DNA of 19,366 bases from Sulfurimonas sp. Its GTDB lineage: Bacteria > Campylobacterota > Campylobacteria > Campylobacterales > Sulfurimonadaceae. The stretch covers positions 1 through 19,366 of the forward strand of contig DTVI01000309.1 of NCBI GenBank assembly GCA_012963655.1, given 5' to 3'. The notes below the pieces were generated by a model that saw only the letters and a program-made list of their open reading frames with translations, was not told the DNA's origin and made no database searches. Positions within the stretch are counted from its first letter, which is position 1. Each line of letters begins with the position of its first letter. The position numbers and the translations under genes were made by a program. Below are positions 7,422 through 14,783 of this stretch, one piece after another.

Positions 7422-8517
7422 ACTTCTTTCATCTTCTGAACATTTTTCTAAACTCCCTTCTAAAAAAGAAGAAAAGTGGCGTTTTTCAAAGCTGTTTCGG
7501 TACTTAGATAAGACCTATCAACGTACCATTGATCATGAAAAACAAGAATCTTCTAGAAACGAAAAGAACTTCTTAGAAATTAAAAATGGCAAACTTGTTT
7601 CACAGAACATTCCTTCTTCTGTGCATATTAAAGAACATAGCCTTGACTGCGAGGTGCAAAATAATCCTTTTTCAAAACTGGCCTCATGCTCATCTGCTTA
7701 TCCCTTAGAAATAAATCTTTTTGAAGAGGTAGAGTTAAATATATATTTTGATTATGCTTCCCAATGCTTTATGACTTCAAATCTAAATATTATTTTACAA
7801 GAAGGTGTGAAGGCTAGTATATACATTAGCTTTGAAGGTGCAAATGAAAGCTTTATCTCTCATTCTTCACATATTAAACTTGAGAATAAGGCTCATCTTT
7901 TACTTACTCAGGTACAAAACCTTTCCTCAAAGGCTGTCTTAATCTCTCAAGATTGTTTTCACCTCCATGAAAATTCTCATTTAGAAAACTTTTGCCTTTT
8001 ATATCAGGCAGAATACTTGCATCATTTTATTAAGGCAGATCTACATTATAAGAGTCATCTCAATATTAATTCTTTACTTCTTTCTAAAAACGAAGAAAAT
8101 TTCATCTTTTCATGTGATATTAATCACCGCTCAGACAAATCAACTTCACAGGTTCTTTCTAAACAGGTACTTAAAGATAGAAGTACCTGCGTCTTTGACG
8201 CCAATACTAAAATATTTAAGGGCACCGTTTTAAATGATGTTAAGCAAGGAAGCCATGCCTTACTCTTAAGTGAGTCAGCTCAAATTCATTCTAAACCTCA
8301 TCTTGAAATTTATTCAGATGATTTATCTGCCTCACACGGCTCAACGGTTGGAAGTTTAGATCAAGAAGCAATTTCGTATTTAATGGCCAGGGGCATATCA
8401 GATAAAAAGGCACATTCCATTTTAGTTAATGCCTTTATATCTGAGGAACTTGAGAGTATAAGTTCCCCTGAGCATAAAGAAAGGATAAGTAAATATTTAG
8501 GAGAGCTTGATGAATAA
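7402..8517 (+). CDS. sufD: Fe-S cluster assembly protein SufD
   Basis: A 371-residue paralogue of SufB that pairs with it on the SufC dimer. The C-terminal half carries the beta-helix family core: KIFKGTVLNDVKQGSHALLLS, HSKPHLEIYSDDL, SASHGSTVGSLDQEAISYLMARG, and the C-terminal helix HSILVNAF. The His in SASHG (312 from this start) corresponds to E. coli SufD His360. The neighbouring Cys of E. coli (DDVKCSHG) is Ala here. ATG 7402 is preferred to ATGs at 7381 and 7396 because AAGGA sits about 8 bases upstream of it. The first ~120 residues are poorly conserved, as usual for SufD. It overlaps sufC by 20 bases and sufS by 8. Confidence 0.93.
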   Translation: MFYPLHELLSSSEHFSKLPSKKEEKWRFSKLFRYLDKTYQRTIDHEKQESSRNEKNFLEIKNGKLVSQNIPSSVHIKEHSLDCEVQNNPFSKLASCSSAYPLEINLFEEVELNIYFDYASQCFMTSNLNIILQEGVKASIYISFEGANESFISHSSHIKLENKAHLLLTQVQNLSSKAVLISQDCFHLHENSHLENFCLLYQAEYLHHFIKADLHYKSHLNINSLLLSKNEENFIFSCDINHRSDKSTSQVLSKQVLKDRSTCVFDANTKIFKGTVLNDVKQGSHALLLSESAQIHSKPHLEIYSDDLSASHGSTVGSLDQEAISYLMARGISDKKAHSILVNAFISEELESISSPEHKERISKYLGELDE

Positions 8518-9673
8518 AAATGACTTTCCTTTTTTTAAAGATAATGAGCTTATTTATCTTGATAATGCCGCTACTTCTCAAAAACCTCAGATTGTTCTAG
8601 ACGCCATGAATGAATATTACACTAGCTATTGCTCAAACACCCATAGAGGTTCACATGAACTAGGAAACAAGGCAACAGAGGCTTATGAAGATGCTAGAAA
8701 AAGCTTGGCCAAATTTTTAGGTGCCCAGACTAATGAAATTATCTTTACTCGTGGTACTACAGAGGCTATTAATCTTTTAGCTTCATCATATGTAAAAGGA
8801 AACTTTGAAACAGTTATCTTATCTGAGCTTGAACATCATTCAAATATCTTACCTTGGCAGTTAAATGATTTACACATTGAAGTTATTGAAGTCGATAAGG
8901 ATTTAAATATTGACCTTGAAGCTTATGAAGTGCTTGTTAAAGAACATCCCCACAGCTTTGTATCAATCACGCATATTTCTAATGCCTTTGGTATTATCAA
9001 TCCTATTAAAGAACTCATAAAAATAGCCCATAAGTATGAGTGTAAGGTCTTGATAGATGGGGCCCAAGCCCTTGCTCATTTTCCTATAGATGTAAAAGAC
9101 TTAGATGTTGACTTTTACGCCTTTTCCGCACATAAGGCTTATGGACCTACGGGTATAGGAGGCTTATTTGCAAAATATGAGCTCTTAGAAAACATGAATC
9201 CTTATCAAGGAGGGGGCTCTATGATAGATGAGGTGAGCTTTGAATATTCAACCTTCCTTGATCCTCCTTTTCGCTTTGAAGCGGGTACTCAAGCTATTGC
9301 TGAAGCCATTGGTTTTAAAGTAGCCCTAGAATATATAAAACAGATTAAAGGGCTACAAAAGCATGATAAAAGTCTTTTAGACTACGCAAAAGCTTCTCTA
9401 AGAAAACTCGATGGCCTTATTCTTTATACTCAGGCCAAAAATGTTTCAGGATCTATCTCTTTTAATATAGAAGGTATACATCATGATGATATAGGCATCT
9501 TACTTTCTAAACAAAATATTATGCTTCGTACAGGACATCATTGCGCCATGCCTATTATGAAAAAGCTAGGAATAAAAGGAACCATTCGCATGAGCTTTGC
9601 CATCTATAACACCAAAGAAGAGATAGACAGGTGCATAAAAGCACTAAGTAGGGCAATAAGGATGTTAAGATGA
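8510..9673 (+). CDS. sufS: Cysteine desulfurase SufS (group II)
   Basis: A 387-residue PLP enzyme that takes sulfur from L-cysteine, yielding alanine and an enzyme persulfide passed to SufE. Motifs: YLDNAATSQKP near the N-terminus, THRGSHELG, the cofactor-stacking LEHHSN, DGAQALAHFPIDV, the PLP-lysine segment FSAHKAYGPTGIGG (Lys 209 from this start), and the active-site loop RTGHHCAMP with Cys 345 in the short group II form. The ATG at 8510, behind GGAGAG, is chosen. It overlaps sufD by 8 bases and shares ATGA with sufE. SufE directly after it supports SufS rather than IscS or a selenocysteine lyase. Confidence 0.96.
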   Translation: MNKNDFPFFKDNELIYLDNAATSQKPQIVLDAMNEYYTSYCSNTHRGSHELGNKATEAYEDARKSLAKFLGAQTNEIIFTRGTTEAINLLASSYVKGNFETVILSELEHHSNILPWQLNDLHIEVIEVDKDLNIDLEAYEVLVKEHPHSFVSITHISNAFGIINPIKELIKIAHKYECKVLIDGAQALAHFPIDVKDLDVDFYAFSAHKAYGPTGIGGLFAKYELLENMNPYQGGGSMIDEVSFEYSTFLDPPFRFEAGTQAIAEAIGFKVALEYIKQIKGLQKHDKSLLDYAKASLRKLDGLILYTQAKNVSGSISFNIEGIHHDDIGILLSKQNIMLRTGHHCAMPIMKKLGIKGTIRMSFAIYNTKEEIDRCIKALSRAIRMLR

Positions 9674-10101
9674 ATAATACAAGCATACAAACTGAGATAA
9701 ATTTACTTCATGATGAGCTAGAACTTTTTGATGATGTTATGGACAAGTATGAATATATTATAGAACTTGGGAGACAGCTTCTTCCTATTGATGAGAAGTA
9801 CAAGGTCCAACCCTTTAAAGTACAAGGTTGTCAGTCTCAAATTTGGTTGCATCCTTATGTAAAAGATGAAAAGATATATTTTGAGGCCACAGGAGACGCT
9901 CTTATTGCCAGGGGCTTGGTTGATATTTTGATTCGTATTTATTCAGGCCGGAGTGCACAAGAGATATTACAAACAGACAGTGCTGAGCTAAAGGCCTTGC
10001 ATCTTAGCGAGATTATCTCATCAGGAAGACAAAATGGTATTGCATCTATGGTAAAAAGAATTTATACTTTTGCAGGAGGAATAGATAATGAAAGATTATG
10101 A
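9670..10101 (+). CDS. sufE: Sulfur acceptor SufE
   Basis: A 143-residue protein that accepts persulfide sulfur from SufS and hands it to SufB. The acceptor cysteine is in KVQGCQSQIWLH (Cys 54), the invariant SufE/CsdE motif. The preceding helix DKYEYIIELGRQLLPI and the later ARGLVDILIRIYSGRSAQEIL are also typical. The length matches E. coli SufE. The start ATG forms an ATGA overlap with the sufS stop, and AAGGAT precedes it. The gene product is SufE, not the Zn-dependent SufU used in Firmicutes. Confidence 0.95.
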   Translation: MNNTSIQTEINLLHDELELFDDVMDKYEYIIELGRQLLPIDEKYKVQPFKVQGCQSQIWLHPYVKDEKIYFEATGDALIARGLVDILIRIYSGRSAQEILQTDSAELKALHLSEIISSGRQNGIASMVKRIYTFAGGIDNERL

Positions 10102-10417
10102 CCAAGAATTTGTTAAAAATAAAATTATAGACGTACTCAAGCAGATATATGATCCCGAAATTCCTGTTAATATTTATACACTCGGCCTTATATATAGGAT
10201 TGAGCTCATCATCTTTAAGGAAAAACTTTGTTGTTATATAGAGATGACCTTAACATCACCCGCCTGTCCTGTTGCTGATAGCCTTCTTGAACAGGTGAAT
10301 AACATCCCATATTTTGTAGAAGAAATAGATCAGATAAGTGTAGAACTTGTTTTTGACCCCCCTTGGTCACCTGATAAGATTCCTTATGAAGCGAAGTTAG
10401 AATTAGGTCTTCTTTAG
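10088..10417 (+). CDS. SufT / MIP18-family (DUF59) Fe-S maturation factor
   Basis: A 109-residue single-domain DUF59 protein. Motifs: DPEIPVNIYTLGLIY at 22-36, MTLTSPACPVAD with Cys 60, and VFDPPWSPDKI with DPPW at 90-93. Bacterial SufT-type proteins help deliver Fe-S clusters to target enzymes; the family also includes PaaD and eukaryotic CIA2. Placement as last gene of the suf operon makes the Fe-S role secure at family level. GGAGGA lies 8 bases before the ATG, inside the sufE end; the overlap with sufE is 14 bases. No strong terminator follows: CTTC-TTTA-GAAG at its stop is short. Confidence 0.9.
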   Translation: MKDYDQEFVKNKIIDVLKQIYDPEIPVNIYTLGLIYRIELIIFKEKLCCYIEMTLTSPACPVADSLLEQVNNIPYFVEEIDQISVELVFDPPWSPDKIPYEAKLELGLL

Positions 10418-10477
10418 AAGGCTAAATTCTGTTTCCTTACTAAGTTTAACATCATGGATAATTTAAATTCTTTTTTG

Positions 10478-10483
10478 TATACT
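10478..10483 (+). promoter_or_regulatory. Possible -10 element before the flavoprotein gene
   Basis: TATACT at 10478-10483 lies 31 bases before the flavoprotein ATG in a 96-base spacer. It would give a leader of about 24 bases containing AGG ahead of the start. A second TATACT at 10497-10502 is too close to the ATG unless the message is nearly leaderless. No clear -35. This suggests the gene can be transcribed apart from suf. Confidence 0.3.
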
Positions 10484-10513
10484 CATTTCCAATTTTTATA
10501 CTAGGCTAAAAGA

Positions 10514-12145
10514 ATGAAGAAAAAAATTGTTATCTTAGGTGGAGGTGTAGGTGGTCTTTCTGCTGCACATGAATTAATTCGTAGAAACTTTGATGTTACT
10601 GTGTATGAACAATTAAGTATTCCTGGAGGAAAGGCTCGTTCTATGAATGTTCCTAATTCTGCAGGTCCTGATAAAAAACCTCTTCCAGGAGAACATGGAT
10701 TCAGATTTTTTCCTAGATTTTATCAACATATCACCCAAACAATGAAAGAGATTCCTTACAAAAATGGAACCGTCTTTGATAACCTTGTAGACACAACACG
10801 TATAGACCTACTCCAATATAACAAAGCCCCTATCAAAATGGTTTCTCGTTTTCCAAAATCACTTAAAGACTTAGAAGTGATGATAAGAATGATTTTTACT
10901 TAAGACTCAGGCCTAAGTGAAGAAGAAATAAAATATTTTTCAAAACGTATTTGGCAAATATTAACCTCATGTGATAATAGAAGATGGGATGAACTAGAAC
11001 GCACGCCTTGGGAAGAATTACTTGAAGCTTCAAGATTCTCAGATGCATATAAAAAGTTCTTAGTTGAAGGATTAACCCGTTCCCTAGTAGCCGCGAAAGC
11101 GAGTACAGCTGCTTCTAAAACCGTAGGAGACATCCTCGTGCAACTATTTTTTGATCTCTTAGAACCTGGCGTAAGTAGTGATAGACTTCTAAATGGACCT
11201 ACTAATGATGTATGGATCAACCCATGGTTACAGTACCTTAAAGGCTTAGGTCTTAAGTATAATTTTGAACATAAGGTCACTTCTATACAAATGCAAGATG
11301 AAGAGATAAAGTCCGTTACAATCTTTCACAAAGGTGAGAGCTTTGAAGTGCAAGCTGATTATTTTATCTTTGCTCTTCCTGTAGATAGGTTTGCTCCACT
11401 TATTACAGATGAAATGACAAAGGTTGATCCAACCCTTAAGAGTATCATCCCCTTATCAAAAAATGTAGCATGGATGAATGGCATACAGTTTTATCTAAAT
11501 AAAGATATTAAAATCACACATGGGCATTCTATATTTGTTGACACACCTTGGACCCTTACCTCTGTTTCCCAGGCCCAGTTTTGGAAAGACTTTCCCATGA
11601 ATGAATTTGGAGATGGAAGCATAAAAGGCATTATCTCTGTTGATATTTCTGAATGGAATGCAAAAGGTACTTTTAATAAGAAAAAAGCCTCCCAGTGTAG
11701 TGAAGAGGAAATTACAAAAGAAGTTTGGGAACAAATGAAAGAGTCCTTAGCAAAGGACTGTGAGGATAGACTAGAAGATGAGTATCTGGTTTTCACCTTC
11801 TTAGACCCAGCCATAAAGATTGAAGAAGCAAAAGAAACAAAAAACACAGAACCTCTTTTAGTCAACGTCATCAATTCATGGCATATGAGGCCTGATGATT
11901 ACACAAGAATCCATAATCTTTTGATTGCCTCTGATTATGTTAGGACTAATACTGACTTAGCTACTATGGAAGGAGCAAATGAGGCTGCAAAGCGCGCGGT
12001 AAATACTATTATTTACAAGTCAAAATCATCTTCTGCTTATTGTAAGATCCATAAACTTCGTATGCCTTTTTTCTTTAAGGTATACAGATGGTTTGATCAG
12101 CTTCGATACAACAAGGGACTTCCATGGAAGGGAAGAATCTTTTAG
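10514..12145 (+). pseudogene. FAD-dependent amine-oxidase/carotenoid-desaturase-like gene interrupted by one in-frame TAA
   Basis: Two open segments (10514-10903 and 10904-12145) lie in the same frame, separated only by TAA at 10901-10903. Joined, they encode about 542 residues of a flavin oxidoreductase of the phytoene desaturase / hydroxysqualene dehydroxylase (HpnE) type. The N-terminus has the FAD-binding IVILGGGVGGLSAAHELIRR, then YEQLSIPGGKA and GEHGFRFFPRF. After the stop come LTRSLVAAKASTAASKT, LNGPTNDVWINPWL and the C-terminal FAD motif MEGANEAAKRAVNTI. No further frameshift or stop occurs in 413 codons, so the lesion is recent, a sequencing error, or tolerated. There is no ATG, GTG or TTG in frame between the stop and 11138, so reinitiation could not restore the missing part. 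The 129-residue N-terminal product alone could not form the enzyme. The substrate is unknown; no carotenoid or hopanoid genes are nearby. Confidence 0.85.
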
Positions 12146-12167
12146 TATAATGACGTAAAGGATAGAA

Positions 12168-13040
12168 ATGAAGATAGCGATTGTTGGTTTAGGTGGGGTA
12201 GGTGGATATATAGGGGCAAAACTTTGTAGCTTAAAAGAAGAACATGAAATTATCTTTATAGCTAGAGGTGAACATCTTAAGGCCATTCAAGACAAAGGAC
12301 TTCGCATACTTGATGAAGGCCAAGAAAGTATTTATCATCCCAGTACCGCGAGTCAAAGCTATGACGAACCCTTAGACCTAGTTTTCTTATGTACTAAGAC
12401 CTATCATTCTGCACAAGCCATACAACTCTTAGGCTCTTGCATTACAAAAGACACCCTTCTAATTCCTATTGCTAATGGTGTTAATAGTAAGGATATATTG
12501 AGTCCTATTACCAAGGCAAAGCTTACTGAGGCCTGTGTTTATATTGTTTCACATATTACTGCTCCAGGAAAGATTGCAAAAGCAACAAAGGTTTTTGCCC
12601 TAATGCTTGATTCTGCCTATCAAAAACTTTTAGAACCACTTTTTCAAGAAGCAGGTTTACGCACAAAGTTTAGCAGCGATATTAAAAAAGAAATCTGGAA
12701 AAAATTCCTTTTTATTTCTGCAATGGGTTCTTTAACATCTTATTATGAAAAAGGGATGGGAACAATTTATAACGACCATCAAGATGAACTTAAAGCCCTT
12801 TTGCAAGAGATATATAACGTAGCTAAAAAAGAAGGTATTAACTTAGATGAAAGTGAGATAGACAAGGCCCTTCATACTTCTTCAAAACTACCCTTAGATG
12901 CACCAACTTCTATGTGGCTTGATATCCAAGCTAAGGGAAACAATGAGTTAGAAAGCCTTAGTCATTACATCATCTTAAAGGCTAAAGAGCATCACTTAGA
13001 TGTACCTATTATGCAAGGTATTTATAAAAAGTTAAAATGA
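12168..13040 (+). CDS. panE: 2-dehydropantoate 2-reductase (ketopantoate reductase, ApbA/PanE family)
   Basis: A 290-residue NADPH-dependent enzyme that reduces ketopantoate to pantoate in pantothenate/CoA synthesis. It starts with MKIAIVGLGGVGGYIGAKL, the family's dinucleotide loop. It then has FLCTKTYHSAQAIQLL, PIANGVNSKDIL (in the position of the usual QNG), and the catalytic-lysine segment KEIWKKFLFISAMGSLTSYY. The C-terminal helix TSMWLDIQAKGNNELESL matches the SSM-D-----E-D-L region. The length is typical. AAAGGA stands about 7 bases before the ATG. Some family members reduce other 2-keto acids, so the pantoate assignment is likely but not certain. Confidence 0.82.
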   Translation: MKIAIVGLGGVGGYIGAKLCSLKEEHEIIFIARGEHLKAIQDKGLRILDEGQESIYHPSTASQSYDEPLDLVFLCTKTYHSAQAIQLLGSCITKDTLLIPIANGVNSKDILSPITKAKLTEACVYIVSHITAPGKIAKATKVFALMLDSAYQKLLEPLFQEAGLRTKFSSDIKKEIWKKFLFISAMGSLTSYYEKGMGTIYNDHQDELKALLQEIYNVAKKEGINLDESEIDKALHTSSKLPLDAPTSMWLDIQAKGNNELESLSHYIILKAKEHHLDVPIMQGIYKKLK

Positions 13041-13621
13041 ATTCAAGCCTAAAATATTATGAAGACAATGCCTTAGAATTTATTCACAATACCTTAGATA
13101 AAAAGATGAATATACAATATCAATCTTTTCTACAAGACCTAAAACCCAAGGCACATATACTTGACGCAGGCTGTGGTTCTGGAAGAGACAGTCTTTATTT
13201 CAAAGAACAAGGCTATCAGATTACTGCCTTTGATATCTCCAAAAAAATGTGTGACTTTGCTTCTAGTCTTATAAACCAAGAGGTCTTAGAACTTTCTTTT
13301 GAAAACATGGACTTTGAAAATGAGTTTGACGCTATCTGGGCTTCAGCCTCACTCTTGCATGTAGATAAAAATGAGATGCCAAATATTTTAGAGAAACTCT
13401 CAAGAGCATTAAATAAAAAGGGTCTTATATATGCCTCATTTAAGGCAGGAGAAAAAGAGTTTATAAAAGAAGACAGGTATTTTAATTCCTACTCAGAAGA
13501 AAGCTTTTCTGAACTTATCAAAACAAGTCCCTTTCAAATAAAAGAGATCTACTTATTAGAAGACACCCTCCCTAATAAGGAAGATGAGTACTGGTTGAAT
13601 GCGATACTTCTTTTAAAGTGA
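13037..13621 (+). CDS. Class I SAM-dependent methyltransferase
   Basis: A 194-residue Rossmann-type methyltransferase. Motif I is ILDAGCGSGRDSLYF (about residues 41-55), followed by the acidic ribose-binding end of strand 2 in YQITAFDISKKM. The motif IV region is FDAIWASASLLHV, and a GLIYASFK strand follows. It has no N- or C-terminal extra domain to indicate the substrate; small-molecule methyltransferases of this size are common. The ATGA overlap with panE indicates cotranscription. Its end is convergent with the 89-residue gene, with a hairpin across the junction. Confidence 0.85.
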   Translation: MNSSLKYYEDNALEFIHNTLDKKMNIQYQSFLQDLKPKAHILDAGCGSGRDSLYFKEQGYQITAFDISKKMCDFASSLINQEVLELSFENMDFENEFDAIWASASLLHVDKNEMPNILEKLSRALNKKGLIYASFKAGEKEFIKEDRYFNSYSEESFSELIKTSPFQIKEIYLLEDTLPNKEDEYWLNAILLLK

Positions 13622-13630
13622 AAAAGAAGT
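13606..13630. terminator. Hairpin at convergent gene ends
   Basis: ACTTCTTTT (13606-13614) and AAAAGAAGT (13622-13630) are perfect 9-base arms with a 7-base loop. The hairpin spans the methyltransferase stop and lies between two convergent genes, so it may serve both directions. GC content is low and there is no long T run after it, so its strength is uncertain. Confidence 0.45.
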
Positions 13631-13643
13631 CTAAAATAGAATA

Positions 13644-13913
13644 TTATCTATAAATAAACGCTGAATAGTAGCCTTCCTTATTCGCATTATCTGTCATATG
13701 AAACCTTGCACCAACATGTTCTGCCCAATGTTCTAAAACACAATATTCAACTTCCCAGTCATCTGAAAACTGGTGCTCAACGCATTTTTTTTGACGATTC
13801 CAATTTAAATTAGTTTCATCTTGATTTACATCATAAAGTTCATCTTCAAGCCATTGTAAATCAACTAGTTTTTGTGGATATCCACTCAAATGTTCAACTA
13901 CTGTCTTTTGCAT
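13644..13913 (-). CDS. Small acidic protein of unknown function
   Basis: An 89-residue protein that I do not recognise. It is acidic and rich in aromatics (six Trp or Tyr in the last 40 residues), with two Cys, and no signal peptide or membrane segment. Notable stretches are LQWLEDELYDVNQDE, the Trp-containing DDWEVEYCVLEHWAEHVGARFH, and a C-terminal GYYSAFIYR. It is a real gene candidate because AAGGAG sits five bases before the ATG, and a TATAAT hexamer lies on the minus strand at 13960-13965 about 47 bases upstream. It forms a same-strand series with the next unknown gene but has its own 154-base upstream gap. Confidence 0.6.
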   Translation of the reverse strand: MQKTVVEHLSGYPQKLVDLQWLEDELYDVNQDETNLNWNRQKKCVEHQFSDDWEVEYCVLEHWAEHVGARFHMTDNANKEGYYSAFIYR

Positions 13914-13959
13914 GATAACTCCTTAGTTAAGAGTTAAGTAGCAAGAGATGTTCCAAAGT

Positions 13960-13965
13960 ATTATA
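13960..13965 (-). promoter_or_regulatory. -10 element for the 89-residue gene
   Basis: TATAAT on the minus strand at 13960-13965 would start transcription near 13953, giving a leader of about 40 bases that includes AAGGAG. The nearby sequence repeats GTTAAG (around 13925 and 13933). No recognisable -35 is present. The rest of the 13914-14067 gap shows nothing I can name. Confidence 0.4.
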
Positions 13966-14067
13966 ATATCTTATAGTTAAGGATGTGAATAAAGGGGAGA
14001 GAGCTTCGGATTTAAGGCCTGAAAAATAGGTGTATCTTATTCTTAGTCATTTATCTGAGTTTCAAAT

Positions 14068-14424
14068 TCACACACGATAAAAAGTAGACTCTTCATATTC
14101 TTTTGATAATTCTAGATTCATACACGGCCCTAAAAGACCATAAAGTTCCATCTCTTGACCACTTACATTACAAACCTCATGTCCATGTTCATCTAAGAAA
14201 ATAAACTTTTCATATCTATGTTCTGACTTTTTAATGTATTTTGAATACACCACAAAATGAGCCTTATCTAAGTCTTGAATTTTTTCGCAGGCATCTTGAT
14301 ATTTATCACATTGTTTTTCTATGCCTTGTATTTCTAAAAATTCTGATTGGATAGCATCTAATAAAACTTCTTGAAGCTCAGGTAGTTCATTTTGAATATT
14401 AGCATATTTTTTTACATTGCTCAT
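14068..14424 (-). CDS. Protein of unknown function, 118 residues
   Basis: I do not recognise this family. It is a soluble, acidic, mostly helical-looking protein. The first ~55 residues have a heptad-like pattern (LPELQEVLLDAIQSEFLEIQGIEKQ), and the middle is more beta-like (AHFVVYSKY, YEKFIFLDEHGHEVC). There are four Cys, at CDKYQDAC, EVCNV and GPCMN. No signal peptide or membrane helix is seen. AGGAG is 7 bases before the ATG, supporting translation. Upstream there are two copies of TATATTAAT 20 bases apart (14482-14490 and 14502-14510), which may be promoter sequence. It sits beside the two-component deletion remnant, so it may once have belonged to that locus. Confidence 0.6.
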   Translation of the reverse strand: MSNVKKYANIQNELPELQEVLLDAIQSEFLEIQGIEKQCDKYQDACEKIQDLDKAHFVVYSKYIKKSEHRYEKFIFLDEHGHEVCNVSGQEMELYGLLGPCMNLELSKEYEESTFYRV

Positions 14425-14481
14425 TTCTAACTCCTAAATAGATCTAACTAATGATAGAACACATAAGAATGTCTTACAGCC

Positions 14482-14510
14482 TATATTAATTTTAGTCCTT
14501 TTATATTAAT
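14482..14510. repeat. Direct repeat TATATTAAT x2
   Basis: TATATTAAT occurs at 14482-14490 and again at 14502-14510, exactly 20 bases apart (about two helical turns), in the spacer upstream of the 118-residue gene. This could be a regulator-binding pair or AT-rich promoter coincidence. Confidence 0.3.
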
Positions 14511-14517
14511 ACTTCTC

Positions 14518-14739
14518 TTAGAAATTAGAATTGATGTTGTAGCTAAAGTTTAGGCCTGTATAACATCTGGCATACGGATAACAAACTCCGAACCTTTTTT
14601 GGGTTGAGCATAAACCTTGATACTTCCTTTTAGTTATTTGGGGGACTTCTTCCTCATCTTCAATAATAAGGAATTTCCATCCTTCTTTACACTCAACATT
14701 TGAATGAGATTTTTCTTGCGCAAACATCACTTTCTTCAT
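14518..14739 (-). pseudogene. Chimeric remnant: receiver-domain start fused out of frame to a histidine-kinase end
   Basis: The 73-codon frame begins like a response regulator: MKKVMFAQEKS, then GWKFLIIEDEEEVPQITK, which is the first receiver-domain strand with its acidic cluster. The form is that of receiver proteins with a DUF3369 domain. After about residue 37 it loses all resemblance. In the next frame over, positions 14633-14550 read GSIKVYAQPKKGSEF, then VIRMPDVIQA and TAA, which is the typical last strand pair of a histidine-kinase ATPase domain. The simplest reading is a deletion that removed most of a response-regulator gene and most of a kinase gene behind it, joining the ends near 14630. 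AAGGGAAG still precedes the ATG, so the 73-residue chimera may be translated, but it cannot signal normally. Confidence 0.75.
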
Positions 14740-14740
14740 A

Positions 14741-14766
14741 AACTTCCCTTAATAAGGGCATAAGTT
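14741..14766 (-). terminator. Hairpin between the aminopeptidase and the remnant
   Basis: CCCTT-AAT-AAGGG (14746-14758) is flanked by AACTT and AAGTT (14741-14745, 14762-14766), making an interrupted stem of ten pairs in the 44-base spacer after the aminopeptidase stop. It may end the aminopeptidase transcript. The distal arm also holds the ribosome site of the remnant, so it could instead limit that translation. Confidence 0.35.
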
Positions 14767-14783
14767 TATTATAATATTATGAT

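Noticed and set aside
10901..10903. Reassignment of TAA to a sense codon in this organism
   Set aside because: Other genes in the window end normally at TAA (sufB, sufD, the FliK-like gene), so TAA is a working stop. The case is confined to one gene.
10900..11280. Open frame of 126 codons on the minus strand within the flavoprotein gene
   Set aside because: It is antisense to codons that continue the flavoprotein's family motifs in the plus frame. Its protein has no family likeness. The same holds for the minus frames at 11491-11874 and 12026-12286.
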